64,000 nt of DNA from the NCBI GenBank assembly GCA_021234155.1, contig JAJEKV010000001.1, positions 23,549,189-23,613,188 on the forward strand, given 5' to 3'. The notes beneath the pieces are model-generated. The model saw nothing but the letters and a program-made list of their open reading frames with translations, did no database searches and was not told where the DNA came from. Position numbers and translations under genes: made by a program. The first letter of the stretch is position 1, and every line of letters begins with the position of its first letter. This document shows, in pieces, positions 37,289 through 49,800 of this stretch. This DNA comes from Isoetes taiwanensis. Taxonomy: Eukaryota > Streptophyta > Lycopodiopsida > Isoetales > Isoetaceae.

Positions 37289-39871
37289 CTGAATATAGTA
37301 TATTATCTATTAGTCCACAAACCCATAACAAAAAGCAAAACAACAATGGTTAAAGAGCAGACAACTATACGTACAACCACACCATAAGGTTCTGCAATTG
37401 TAGAAAACGTATAATATTACATAAGATTGTCAATGGTTATTAGGTTGTATTCGCAGCTTTTTTAGTATAATGATGACGACAAAAATGCGGTTTTGAACAA
37501 AAGAAGGTTTGGTCAAGTAGGTCATGGTGGTCGACCGATTAGGGCAGATTTGAGTAGGTTAGGGCTGCAAATGGCATTGCAGGGATCAAAGATGGCAATA
37601 TATCTTGTAGGCCATATCTTGTACGTGATGCATTTCTTCCTACAAGGTTCGTAGGCCCCATTGGAGTTGTTTGAATCCTGATTCTGATGAAATGGCCTTG
37701 ATATTGCCTAATCCCTAAGCGACAGGGATTCAATTCCCTGAGTTTGTATTGCTGGCAGGCGATTTGTTCGTCTTTTTACCTTATGTATCTTGCAGGTGCC
37801 AATTTTTTTTTAGTGGTGGATGAAGATTAAAGGCCTATTTTTGTGGAGATAAAGCCACATAGATCTTGTGTAGTGAGTCATAGAACTGTCATGGAGGCTT
37901 GATCATTTATTCAAGCTTTCTAACACTCCCTATCTCTTCTTGCACAGTTCAAATTTTTGCTTACAAAGCCATAGCTCTTTTGTGAAGCCGTGAAAGGGTT
38001 CCTATGTCTTGTAGTCCTTTATGAGCTTGCTCTAATTATCGTTTGTTGCTTCTGCTATGGCGAGGTGGTTCATTTCCCTAGTCCCGTCATAGAGAATTCT
38101 GTTACTTGGTGGTTTCTTCTTGCATGATCGCATTCACTCTCTTGAATTGTGGTGGTTTGGAGCTATGGTTCAGATATGTGGGCATAGGAATGGATATGTT
38201 TGGTTATGCCTGTGCTCTGACTTGTATGTTGACTTTGCTCCAATTGTAAGGAAATCATATGCTGACATGGAAATTTTAGTTTGACCCCATCAAGGTCTTA
38301 ACTAATAGTGGAGAGTGCAGGGGAGGGAATAGGCAAGAGAATATTCTTTGCATCAAGGGCTAAGAATGAGTGATAAGAGAAAATTAGCGATAACATGCAT
38401 AAGACCATAACTAACGAAGCAACTATAATCTAAAAAATACAACACTTATGAGATCATAAGGCAAAAAGAGAATAGAATAGATTTTTTATCGTCCACAAAA
38501 ATTTGGACCAAAAGCAAGAAAACAAAAGAATTGTCTCCCCAATTGGCACATGCTCGCGAAAACGCTTTTGATCATATCTCTCACCCAGAGTATTGGATTT
38601 ACACAATTCGATGTTTATTGGTATTATAGATATTGCTACCACATATTATATTGGAATGTCACATTCTTCTCACCTTGAATTAATGATGTCCTCAACATTA
38701 TGTGGTTCTGTGTTTTGGCTGAAATCTAGAAAGTTAATAATTTGTAGTCATTCTTTTTCCATCATAATCTATACATATAGTGCTACTCTTGGTAGTCTCG
38801 TCATGTGACCATTCTTATTCCATCATAATCTATATATAGTGCTACTCTTAGCAGTCTCAAACTTGAGACATATCTGTTCTAGGACGAGTGTTCCTACCCT
38901 TAATTGTATACACATATTTTAGAAGGTCGGGAGAATCATACATTTACGAGATTAGTTATGCCATTTTCTAGACATGAATAATTTTCAGAGGAATCTAGGT
39001 GAATCATAGTGGAAGTTATTTAGCCAAAGTTTAAGTAGTTTTTTTCAAGTACAATTTACGTAAGGAGATTCTATGCACCTATAGTTAGTCAAACGCACAA
39101 ATACATTATAACTAATAGTCTTAATGATGCAATGACATATTTTAACCTTGCAACTGAGGATGTGGCCATATCCTTGTAGATAAAAACTATCTACAAATAG
39201 GAAGGTCTGTAAAAAAAAAATCAGTTGTGTAAACCAAAGTGGTCAAAGACAAACCTCTCCAATTCCTCCTTAGAAGTTTGAATTGCATTACAATAGCCAT
39301 AAAATAGCTCCTCAAAAATTTGTAATATGTACCTGGCAACTGGCTGTTGATTCTAATTAATGCTGCAACACCCCAACCCCTCTGATCATGGAAGATTATA
39401 CTAGCTTAGAAATAAGAAGGTGTCACGACTTTGCATTCTGGCAATGGATTGCGTAACTGCTTCTGAGAATGATTCCTATCACTGGATCTTGTAGCTGCTA
39501 CAAGGAACTCATTAATCTATAGAAGTTGTTGCATAAGAACAGGTCGAATTCCTTGAACGAGATGAAGTTGAGGGGCACTTTTTGTGTCTGCGACACATGG
39601 TGCTTAGTGGGTGCTTTCTGGAGACATTTTCTTTGCATTTTTGGCAAAATATTTTTATTTATTTTTTATATTTTTTTTCTAAAGCCTATGAATATTACTC
39701 CTTGGAATACAAAAAATTCAACCGTAATAGAGTTATAGAAAGAACATATAAAAACACTGGGTGCCTGGAGGATCCCAGCTCTATGCTTTGATCCTAAACA
39801 AGTATGTAGATACTCTTCATCCTTTTATGCTAAGTGCTAAATCTCTAATTTAATCAATGGTTTTTTTCTAG
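37289..39871. other. No recognisable gene
   Basis: AT-rich sequence. A duplication of about 40 bp (TTCCATCATAATCTATA with a TATAGTGCTACTCTT-like tail) occurs at about 38757-38790 and 38817-38850. A LINE-tail-like piece lies at 38455-38500. Confidence 0.45.
38455..38500 (-). repeat. LINE 3'-end-like sequence with an ATTCT-type tail
   Basis: On the minus strand this reads GTGGACGATAAAAAATCTAT then TCTATTCTC, close to the pieces at 58400 and 63825. No coding part is attached. Confidence 0.4.
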
Positions 39872-39973
39872 CATCATAAGCCTGGAGTGAAGTTTTCGGA
39901 TGCCATTGAAATTGACAACATTAAAGGCAAACAACAACTAGTTGAAGCAATTATGGACATTATCACAAAATGA
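39872..39973 (+). other. Possible isolated terminal exon, unidentified
   Basis: A TTTTTTTCTAG acceptor precedes 33 sense codons and a stop. The peptide, with GVKFSDAIEIDNIKGKQQLV and EAIMDIITK, looks like real coding sequence by composition. I do not recognise the family. A following open frame (39942-40160) and sequence near 40340-40440 also look faintly protein-like. This may be a decayed gene. Confidence 0.25.
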
Positions 39974-41037
39974 GGATGTCTTCAGGCTGAGGCTACTGGC
40001 TACTGCAGATCCACTGGATATTGCAGTTGTCTTTGAAGTGATAAGGGAAGGGGGCTTAAATGGGATGATGAAAATGATGGAAATGATGGGGACAAGAGTG
40101 GAGAAGAATTTGGGCTTCATGTGTTTGGTTCCACTAGCATTGTGGGATTACACATGTTAAAATAGGCATCTGCAGATAAGACAATTGATACCTTCCCTAA
40201 AAGACAGCTTGTGAATGCAGGAAGTAGTGTAATGTCCTCTGGGATGACTCGCAGGGACAATATTTTGCAGTTCTGCTTCCAGCATGGGCTCTTGCCACAT
40301 GGGCATAAGCATCTAGTTCAAATTGTAACAATATAGCAAAACTTGATATGGAGGGAGAAGCATTATTGGCTATTGTGCTTGCTCAAGAGGGAACAATAAA
40401 GTGGCATGGTGCGACATCTATGAGGTTACTTTTACAATCTAAAAGGTAGCCAGCTGATGAAATGATACTAAACTGGAGCTCTGCTTTGTTAGATAAAACA
40501 AAACAAGCTTGTCAGGGTATTATATAAATGGCAAGGTATTCACTCCACATAACTACATTTTCCTTGACGCTCTTCATATAGTATTGAAAGCACAAGCTTG
40601 TTTCTTAAAGCATTGCCACCTATCCTTTCTGTTTTTCGCTCCATATCCAAATTCTTTGAAATCTCTATCAAAGGATTACGTTGCATTACTATTGTAGAGA
40701 TGATGCATGCATTCATTATGTCTTGTCGAAGAGTCTAAATCTTGTTGTGTTTTCTATAAAAATAATCAAAATTATGTTGTTGCTTAAATTACGTTCTTCC
40801 ATCACGTCCTATATCTTACATCATTTTTTATATATTATGATTTCAAGGTTAACATAATCATTGCTCCCACTTCTAAGCGTATCTTCTCTTGTCACGTACT
40901 TGAGTGGTCCACATCTAAAGAAAAGTCTGCTTGCATGAAACATGAAACATTATATAACACAATCTTATCAAGAAAATGTCCATATAAGTGCATTTTTTTT
41001 GCTTTGTCATAAAAATGCGTTGACCATTCGTCTGCAG
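39974..41037. other. Anonymous DNA upstream of the sulfate-transporter remnant
   Basis: I looked for earlier sulfate-transporter exons here and found none. A few short frames (40509-40697 and others) show no motif. Confidence 0.35.
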
Positions 41038-41241
41038 TTGTAACTTATATTGACTCAAGCGCGTTGCATGCCATCAAGGAACTCCATCAAGAATACAAGG
41101 CCACGAAGATACAGGTACAAACTTTACATATATTTGCATTTGTGAGACTTATTAATTGCTTGATGCTGACTTTTGTATGCAGATAGCATTCTCTAACCCC
41201 AATGACAATGTGATGAAATTATTTGTAAAGGCGGGAAAAGG
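41038..41241 (+). pseudogene. Fragment of a SULTR4-like sulfate transporter (STAS domain)
   Basis: Two exon-like pieces joined by a 68-bp GT-AG intron: 41038-41114 (VTYIDSSALHAIKELHQEYK, then ATKIQ) and 41183-41241 (IAFSNPNDNVMKLFVKAGKG). This is the STAS-domain core of plant sulfate transporters; the YIDSSA...IQ(I/L)A.SNPN pattern is closest to the vacuolar SULTR4 group as I remember it. SULTRs are H+/sulfate cotransporters, and the cytosolic STAS domain is needed for activity. The transmembrane exons are absent upstream. Downstream, where the final helix should follow, the sequence turns into LINE reverse transcriptase. It is a truncated gene remnant, probably cut by the LINE. Confidence 0.65.
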
Positions 41242-41249
41242 TGCGATAG

Positions 41250-42353
41250 CTGGGGGTCCCTGCAGATCGCAGAATGCAGTGTACTGGATATATGAGACTT
41301 GCTTAGGCCAGTTGCAGCTGACAGGCCAACCATTTCGATAGCAGTATCGAGGTTCGCCATGGATGCCCCCTCTCTCAACACTCTTTGGGCTTTACATTGA
41401 TCAGTTGGAGAGCTAGTTTGCTGAAAAGAGGGGACAGATCTCACCTTTTGCACCAGATCACCCGGCAACTAATATATGTTGATGATGTGGACCTCCTAGC
41501 TTATACTCTCATGGACATCCAGTGTCATCTCGATGCTCTAGACACATTCTGCCATGCGATTGACATGAGCGTCAACCTAGCTAAGACTAAGATGGTTCTC
41601 ATATCATCCTTACATCAGTCACAGACCCTCTTCTTCAGTTACTGGAGGCAAAATGTGGATGTAGCACCCACCTACAAATATTTGGGAGTGGAGTTTCTTT
41701 CTACTATGTATTGGGACACTTCCATTTGGCTATGAGCTATAGCGGGCTGGAAACTTTATGCAATGCAGAACAACAACCACTGAGCAGAGCTGTATGATTG
41801 GGGCCATCAATCACACCTGTTCAGGATCTTAATGGAGCCCATCTTTTTATATGGGTCAAATCTGGGGCATGATGATGTCTCTCGCCTTGGAATAACTTGG
41901 AGCAGGTGCAGAAAGCCTTCTTAGCACAGGCACTGGGGGTGAAGTCCATGGTTCCATATCAAATCCTGGTGTAGGAGACAGGTTTCTTGCCTCTTTAGAG
42001 ACAGCCCTTGATCGCCATATCATCTACTTTCAAAAGGTAGTCAATATGGACGATGCTCATCTTTCTAACCAGGCTTATACCATGGCAATAGGGCCGCAAC
42101 GCCTGGAGGGAAAAGAGAGCTCAATGGTTGGCCAGATGGAACTTGTAGAGGCACAAGCGCATACGGGTGCAAACAGAGGCAGATCAAGACAGCACATTAC
42201 CAACGCCACATAAGCTCCACATTGGAACGGGGCCCATAACGCTATCTGCATATATATTTTCTTATGAAAAGGTGCAGTCTCATCGTGTCGATTCGCATAA
42301 GTGCACATCATCTCCGAATTGAGAGGTAAGATGGAGTTGGGAGCCACGATAGT
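41250..42353 (+). mobile_element. LINE reverse-transcriptase fragment, family 2, copy A
   Basis: Starts inside the fingers domain, with a frameshifted CPLSQHSLGFTLISWRA-like segment. LIYVDDVDLLAYT, the YxDD active site, follows. Next come YKYLGVEF and a broken GVKSMVPYQILV segment, then RNA-binding-like sequence. It ends abruptly at about 42353, where a second copy starts. Stops and frameshifts are frequent. Confidence 0.75.
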
Positions 42354-42408
42354 ACATGCTTTCATATCATCCTCACGTTAGCCAAAGAGCCCCTCCTTTA
42401 GCTACTGG

Positions 42409-42932
42409 CATTAGGGATTTTTTGAGATCATAAAAGGGCCTTCTAAGAACTGCTGACTAAACTATATGAACTACCAATCAGAAAACAGAAGTGGTAATCC
42501 AGTCAGCAAAACAGTTATAACTAACTTACTGGATCACATTTTCTAGCATAAGTGTTGATAGAAAAGTCCAAATGAACTCTTGTTTGGTGCAATAGATAGA
42601 TCTCATTGAGGTCTTTCCAACCTTAGGTGGTTTGTATATCTTTTAGCCCCGTAGGATAGTAAAAAATGGCAAAAACCATATTTTTTGGAGTTTTGACAAT
42701 CATAAGTGGTTAAAATATGTGCAAATCACATAAGATTGAAAAGAGCTCAACAAGATCTATCTATTGCACTAAACGAAAGCTCATTTGGACTTTTCTATCA
42801 ATAGTTATGCTATAACAGTTTTGCTGACTGGACCCGTCAGGCTCTGATTTCTGATTGGTAGTTCATTTATCTTCATTTGGCTTAGTTGGCATATTTTGAA
42901 GGCCTTTTTTTAATCTAAAAAAAACCCTAATG
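42409..42932. mobile_element. Foldback element inside the LINE
   Basis: The ends are CATTAGGG and CCCTAATG. The arms are long inverted copies: about 42427-42610 (GAACTACCAATCAGAAA, AAAAGTCCAAATGA, TGCAATAGATAGATCT) pairs with about 42755-42912 (AGATCTATCTATTGCA, TCATTTGGACTTTT, TTTCTGATTGGTAGTTC). The middle has no coding sequence. The flanks read ACTGG and GGACC, so a target duplication of at most two or three bases is possible. Confidence 0.75.
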
Positions 42933-43270
42933 GGACCAAATGTGGAAGTAGCATCCACCTACAAATATTTGGGAGTGGAAGATAGATCTTTCTGCTATAC
43001 ATTGGGACACTTCCATCCTGCTATGAGCGACAGCGGGCTGGAAGGCACTATATGCAATGCAAAATAGCAGCCAACGAGTAGAGTTGTACGATTGGGCCCA
43101 TCGATGCACCTGTTCAGGGTCTTAGTGGAGCCCATCTTTTTATATGGGGTCGAAATCTGGGACCTGGTGATGTCTTTCGCTACTTGGAATGACTTGGAGC
43201 AGGTACAGAAAGCCTTCTTCACATGGGCACTGGGGGTGAAGTCCACGGTTCCATATCAAATCCTATTGTA

Positions 43271-44966
43271 ACTAGTAATGGTGCCCAGCGTTGCTGGGCA
43301 AACTATGTGGATAGAAACCTTTCACCTCAGACTTCTTTTCATATAGAAACCCCATCCCTTTGCCTTTTACTCCGTCCTGCTTTTCCCCTTTCTTTTTCTT
43401 TTCTCCTTTTTTTTGCCACACTTTTCTTTTTCCCTTCTTTCCTACTTGTTTTTTTTTTCCGTTTGCCATTTTTTTAACCCCCTTTCCCCTCCCCGTCTTT
43501 TTCCTTTCCCCTTCGCCTTTTTCTCGTTCGATTTTACTAATGGAGTTTTCCCTTTTCTTTCCATCCTTTTCTCGCCCTTTCCCTTTTTCATGTTCCTTTC
43601 TCCCTTCTTTTTTCTTTTCTCTTCCCTTTTCTCTTTTTCGCACCTTTTGCATGTGCCTCTTTTTTTTTTCATTTCCCTACCCTCTTCTCGTTTTCCTGGT
43701 GCTTGTTCCCCCTCCCTTTTTCCTTTTTTCCTACTCTTTTTCCCTTCCTTTTTCCACTTTCTTCACCCTTTCCCTCTTCCCCTTTTTCTCGTGTTCTTTT
43801 CCCCTTCCTTTTTCCATTTCCCTCTCCCTTTTTCTTCGTGCTCTTTTTCTCTTCCCTTGCTCCATTCCTGCCTACCTTTTTTTTCCTTTCCCTTTATCTT
43901 TTCCCATGCCTTTTTTCACTTCCTTTCTTCCCACCATTTTCCTTTTTCACTTTTTCCCTCCCTTTTCCTCTTTTCCTACCTTTTTTATCTTCTTTTTTTC
44001 CCGTTGCCCTTTTTTCCTTCCCTTCCCATTTTGCCATTTTCCTTTTTTTTAAAACCCCTTTTCCCCTCCCCTTCGTTTTCCTTTCATCTTTGCCTTTTTC
44101 CCTTTCCCTTTCCTTTCCATACTTTCCCCGCCCTTTCTCCTTTTTCCCTTGCCTTTTTATCCCGCTTTTCTCTTTTCTTTTCTCTTCCCCTTTCCCTTTT
44201 TCCCACCTTTCTTCTTTTTTCTTTCACATACCTCTTTTCCCTTTTCCATATTTCTACCACCCGCTTTCCCCTTTCCCCTCTTCCCTTTTCTCTTTCCGAT
44301 TTTTCTCTCTACCTTTTCTTCTTTTTTTCCTCTACCTTTGTCCTTCTACCCTCTTTTCCTTTTCACTTTTTCGTTTCCCTTTTCCTCTTTTTCCTTTTTG
44401 CCCATTTTTTCCATTTTAACTTTTTTTTCCTTCATCGCTTTTCCCCCTTTTCCTTTTGTTTCTTTTTTCTTTTACCCTTTTTTTCCTTCTCTCCCTTTTT
44501 TTTTTCCTTTTCCTTTTCACTCCCCCTCTATGCCGCTCCCCCAATTTTTATTTTTCCCTTTACCTTTTTGCTGCTTCTCCTTTGTTCCTTTTTTACCCTT
44601 TTCTCCTTTTTCTCCTCCCTCCTTTTTTTTGTCCTTTTTCTCCCTTCCCCTTTTTCTTCTTCTATTTTTCCCTTTTTTATTTTTTATTTTATTTTTCTAT
44701 TTCCCCTTTTCCCTTTCACCATTTCCTTTTGCCCTTTTGCCCCTTCCCCCTACCTTTTACTTTTTTCTCCGTTTTTCTTTTTTTCCCTTCCCCTTTTCCC
44801 TTTAACCCTTTGAGTATCGGACTGAGTGCATCATATTGAAGCAACTATCAAGATGAAATGTTGAACACACGCACATATCATCTTCACCCTTGATCGATCA
44901 AATCCTCCACCGTCCGATCTAGGGCTCCGTTGAAGACACACGCTATAATTTTATAATATAAATATA
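43271..44966. other. 1.7-kb insertion dominated by a polypyrimidine tract
   Basis: From about 43340 to 44808 the + strand is almost purely C and T (minus strand: purine). At the left end is a tight hairpin TGCCCAGC-GTT-GCTGGGCA (43282-43300). The right end (44810-44966) is ordinary sequence finishing in an AT-rich run. It interrupts LINE copy B, so it arrived as one insertion or grew inside one. The 466-codon and 238-codon frames here (Phe, Ser, Pro, Leu only) are artefacts of composition. Confidence 0.8.
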
Positions 44967-45537
44967 AAGATTCTTGCCTCTTCAGAAGACGGTCCTTAAT
45001 CGTCATATCGTCTAGTTCTAGAAGGTGGTCAATATGGACGATGCTCGTCTCCCTGACCTGGCTTATACCATGGCAATGGGGCCGCAATGCCTCAAGGCAT
45101 GCTAGAGACCTCAATGGCTGACCAGATGGAATCTGCAAGAGCATAGACGCATACGGGTGCAGACAGAGTCAGATCGCCATAACTTGAGGCAATACCTTGA
45201 CGCTTGATTCCTCAATAAGCTCTGGGATGCTAGTGCCCTTGAACAGGTCAAGACAACACATTACCAGCGCTACATAAACCCCATATTGGAATGGGGCTCA
45301 CAACGCTACCTGCATACACATTTGCTTATGAAAAGGCGCAGTCTCATCACCTCGATTCGCATAGGTGCACACCATCTTCGAATTGAGATGGGCAGATGGA
45401 TTGGGGTGCCACGACAGGACAGGCTTTGTCAATGCTGCCAAATGGGAGCCTTTGAGGATAAATGTCATACCCTTCAGAACTGTCTAGTGTATGATCAAAT
45501 TCGAACATGCTATGCTGAGTTAGTCAGGCTCAGCTAG

Positions 45538-46841
45538 CCGCTACATGTGATATTGAGAATGGCTTTAGTATGGATGCTGGGATTATACCTTTAGGAGGTC
45601 ATAGATATGCAGGATCAGCTATGTCCGAAAATCTTCGGGGCGGGGTTTTTTTAATCCGAATACTAATGAATCTACTGCGCTCCTTCGGGGTCCCATATCG
45701 AGATCTGGCCAAATTCGTTTTAATGAATAGAAGAGAATAGAAGAGAATTTTCCGCGAAAACCAATAGGCCGTAGGACCCATACAATGGGATAGTACAACC
45801 ATTACTGCTAGGACTAAAAAACCTATGTCTGGAATGGTTTTCAAGGTAAAACATTTGCAGTAATGATGATACTAGACAATCAATAATCAATAATCAATAA
45901 TTTTGTACCAAAGAAGAAAAAATAAGTTTGTAATGGGAAAAATGGAGAATGTCAAGCCACCTATCCAATGTAGCATCTCCAACTTAATGATGATACTTGT
46001 ACACCATTACTAATATCGTTTTTGCGACATGTGCCTGTATTATCTCCGAATCATGTTGCACGTGTTGGTCTTATTATTTTGTACATTACTAATTAATATA
46101 ACAACGTGCATAGACCCATTCAACGCATCAACAACTATTGAATATAAGAACAGGGTCATGTGCAATGGTTGGACTATGACTTTGAAAACGTATGTATATG
46201 CCCTTGTACCCCAATGAGAGTAATGACAGCAGACAGTTCAAGCAAATGTAGCCAAAATGATATTAGTAGTGGTGTAAAAATGCCCATGGCTTGACACCAG
46301 CAAGTTGGTACACGTTCCACCAACGACATTGTTTATTGTTAAAAAACTTACCATTTTACTTTTCTTGTTTATTGTTAAAAAACTTACCATTTTACTTTTT
46401 CTTGTTCTAAAGGACACAGATACAGAGATTTGACGTCATGAATTGTAATTTGAAGCTTGCTTCCATCAGCAAAGAGAATTTTTTAGTTCTTTGTTTCTTT
46501 TCAATATGAGGCTCGAAAAAGAGTTACCAGCGTTAAATGCCTTCGAAGCTCTTTGTTGGTCAATCCGCGCGGCAATGGGCCAATGGCTATGGCGACCAGA
46601 CCATTTAGTAAGTTCCAATCTGTGTTATTAATGGTTAAAGCTGAAGCATAAGACACAGAGTTTTGCCATGTGGTTTGGAAACAGAAGTACATTTAGTTTT
46701 CTAACAGCGCGGTTGCATATCAAGCAGTCTTCCCAGATCAAATGGGTTTATGATCACTCAGTTATCACTGATTGTATGCAAGACCACTCGGCATGAGTTT
46801 CAGCTCAATCCGCTATATAGAGTGGAAAACTAGGCAGAACA
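45538..46841. other. 5' flank of the U-box gene, no further gene
   Basis: A minus-strand frame at 45599-45844 starts with a hydrophobic MKTIPDIGFLVLAVMVVL stretch and is followed by basic sequence. It has an organelle-DNA feel, but I cannot match it to a plastid or mitochondrial gene. At 46331-46403 a 36-bp unit is tandemly repeated twice. CTATATAG at 46812 is only about 25 bp from the ATG and may not be the real TATA box. Confidence 0.4.
46331..46403 (+). repeat. Tandem 36-bp duplication
   Basis: GTTTATTGTTAAAAAACTTA begins both units (46331 and 46367). The second unit has one extra T. It lies about 450 bp upstream of the U-box gene. Confidence 0.9.
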
Positions 46842-49800
46842 ATGAGCAAGCCACTACAAAGGGTGCAAAGAATTTTAGAATTAATTGATGAGATAAAGAA
46901 GCTAGCGAACCAAGTTCTCATTGATAAGTCTGCCTTCTTGAAAACGGCTTTCTTTGTTGCAAATTTAAGGTCTCTACTGGAAACCCTGATTCTGTGTGAG
47001 GAGTTTTTGGACAGTAATTCTTCATGGGAACCATTAGAGCAACTTGGGAAAAGCATTGAGCTCATTCATAATACAATTAAGGACTACCTGAGCAAAAGCC
47101 GTATCTTCTTGTTATATCATTCCCCATGTGTTATAAATCAGATTAAGACAATGACACAAGTCCTTGCAGACAACATTAGCATGCTAGCAGAAAAGACTGC
47201 AATCTCTGCTGACCTCAAAGAACAGATGTTGGAAATGGCTGACAAGCTTGCTAAAGCTGTCTTCTTTCCAGACCCTGGGAATGAAGAACTTGCTAAGAGC
47301 TTGTCTGATTATCTTGCAAAGGGACATATGGATGAGCAAGGTTCAACTAGCTTACTCCGACAGATAGCGGATCATCTCAGAGTGCCACTATCAGCTGCTG
47401 CAGGACTGAAGCTTGAGCTTTTACGCGACAAAGAATCTGCAATGAGCAAGAATGAATATATGAGAGAATTGGATGGTTTGGTTATGCTTCTACAGAATGC
47501 TGAAGTTCTTGATGATGTAAGAAAGCTGGCATCTGAAGACTCATCGCTCACATGGGGCAGCTCATTGCTTGTTCCTGCTTCTTTTTTTTGCCCTATCACA
47601 GGACAGGTGATGCAAGAGCCTGTGCTCATTGAAGGGGGCTATACTTATGAAAAAAATGCAATCAAAGAGTGGTTTGAAAGGGGCCACAGGACCTGTCCAG
47701 ATACTGGAATGGAGCTTAGCAGCTTGGATATTGAACCAAATTATGGTATGAAGCTTGCAATGGACGAGTTTTTTGATCGCGTCTTCAAAGAAAAGATAAG
47801 ACAAGCAATTGAAAAGATTAGAGATGATGGCTCGGCAATGGATAAAGAGGAAGCTGTGTGTGTTATCAAAGAACTGATTGATACCAATTCAAAGTACAAG
47901 CGCCATGTTGTTTGTTTGGATGGGATAAAGCATTTGGTGTTGGCCCTTAAAACATCTCACATTCAGGTGAAGGAGAAGATTTTGAGAATACTTTGCAGCA
48001 TCGCTATGCTGGGAGATGAGTATAAGGTGCGGCATGATTGAAACCCTATTTGATATTGTTATTAATTAGTCAGTTTGAGTGCCTGGTTGTGCAACCTGTT
48101 ATGATAGCATGACCATGGGAGCACAAAGGTGTCCCTCCCTGCATTGTCATGCGTTTTTCGTTAAATGGCCAGATAATGGAACCCTTTTCTTTGCCTTTGA
48201 TGCATTTTTGTTGTCCAACTACCTTCGAGTTAGTATTACAGATTATTACATGGTGAACCATGGCCTCTATGCCATTTCTGCGTCACATACTGAACAAATA
48301 CTTCTACATAGACAGCTAGATTAAATCACTCACTCCATGCATGGCCTAATGATGTTCGATTCATTCCGTTAAGACTAAAGCTAATGAGATGTGTTTGTTT
48401 ATGCCTGAGGTCGCTTTTCCTTTTTATCACCAGGTGCAAATCAGCAATGCTGGCGTGGTACCCTTGTTGCTCCGTGTTCTTACAAAATGTCAAGGTGATA
48501 ATTTATATGCCGTGCATCTTCTTCTGGAGATCTCAAAGACTGAAGAAGGCAGAAAATTAATTATTGCTGAGAAGGGGGCTATCCTAACTATTGCTATGGC
48601 TGTCAACATAGAAATATCAGAACAGAAGTTACATGCAATACAAGTTTTGGAAAATCTGTGTTGTGAAAACTATAAAATTGCAATTGACGCAGCAGCTGTG
48701 GGATTGTTTGGCCCGTTAATGGGTTATTTATCAACTGGTATGTCTTTTTTATGCGCATTTCAGGTGCAATTAATACATAAGGTGCAAGGACAACTCTGAT
48801 GTTTATACAATTTTTCTTTGCAGGTGATGATCATGTAAGGTACGAGATGGCTAGTGCAATATATGAAAAGTTGGAACTTAATGACAGCACAAATCATGCA
48901 CTTGTGAGCGCAGGGGTTGTCCCCCCCCTGTTAGATTGTTTGCAAAATGGATCCAGCAATTGCAGGCTGGCTTCTGTGAAAGCATTAAGGTGTCTTTCTG
49001 CTATTGATATAAATAAGGTAACAATTGCAAAGGCAGGGGCAATACCAATACTAGTAAAGTATCTTGGATCTGAATTAAAGCTAGAAATAATCTCTACCTT
49101 AGCCAATTTAGCCACAGATCAGCACGGTGCCATTGCAATTGATCAGGAAGGAGCCGTGTCCCGGCTTTTAGAAATGTTAAGGCTAGGTGATAATCTTGTG
49201 AAGGAGTATTCTTTAGTTACTTTACAATTTCTTGCTAAAACAAGTCAGACTGTTCGTGCAACTGTCAAAAGATCTCAAGGCGTTCCTAAGCTTTTCAGTC
49301 TTTTGCAGCATAAATCACTATCTGCACCTTGTAGAGTGAATATCATGGGTCTTCTATATCATCTTGCTGCAGATCGTGACTGTAGGCCGGCATTGGAAAT
49401 TTGCCCACCTGTCCTCCAACTTATGTTTCAACTTCTAACGCAGAAGATTTCTGCAGAGGAGATGGGGTTTATCCTTGGCATTTTAGCTGGCATGGCAAAG
49501 AATGGAAAACAGACGAAGCTTGCAATGATTTCAGAGGATCCTTTTGAGACATTAATTGCATGTTTGAAGTCAAACAACTTGGAGGTAACAGGTTTTGCTG
49601 CAACTGTCATCTGCAGGTTAATACATCCTGATTTAGGTATCAACATTGTGGAACCATTGCACATAAAGCTTGTTGCATTGGGTATTTACCCTCTCCTTCT
49701 CAATATAATAGAAAGTGGCAGTAGCAGAGGGAAGCTACATGCTGCTGTCATCCTGGGGTATTTTTCAGTACATGCACGAAAACTAACTCAAGTACAACCT

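Larger units (their letters stand above)
42354..45537 (+). mobile_element. LINE fragment, family 2, copy B, broken by two insertions
   Basis: Three pieces align in order with copy A: 42354-42408 (matching 41597-41650), 42933-43270 (TYKYLGVED to ALGVKSTVPYQIL) and about 44967-45537. The last piece opens with RFLPLQKTVLNRHIV and ends with WIGVPRQDRLCQCCQ and CHTLQNCLVYDQIRTCY, a Cys/His-rich C-terminal domain typical of LINE ORF2. The gaps are filled by a foldback element and by a polypyrimidine-rich insertion. Each join restores the copy-A order, which shows these are later insertions. Confidence 0.7.

Noticed and set aside
43360-44839. Large overlapping open frames of up to 466 codons
   Set aside because: They translate only to Phe, Ser, Pro and Leu because the strand is nearly pure C/T. 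Several frames are open at once, which is a composition artefact.
45599-45844. Minus-strand frame with a hydrophobic start, possibly organelle-derived DNA
   Set aside because: I could not match it to any plastid or mitochondrial gene. A search against organelle genomes would settle it; no call is made.
46808-46820. CTATATAG as the TATA box of the U-box gene
   Set aside because: It is only about 25 bp before the chosen ATG, leaving almost no 5' UTR. It could be chance or could mean a 5' UTR intron and an upstream start.
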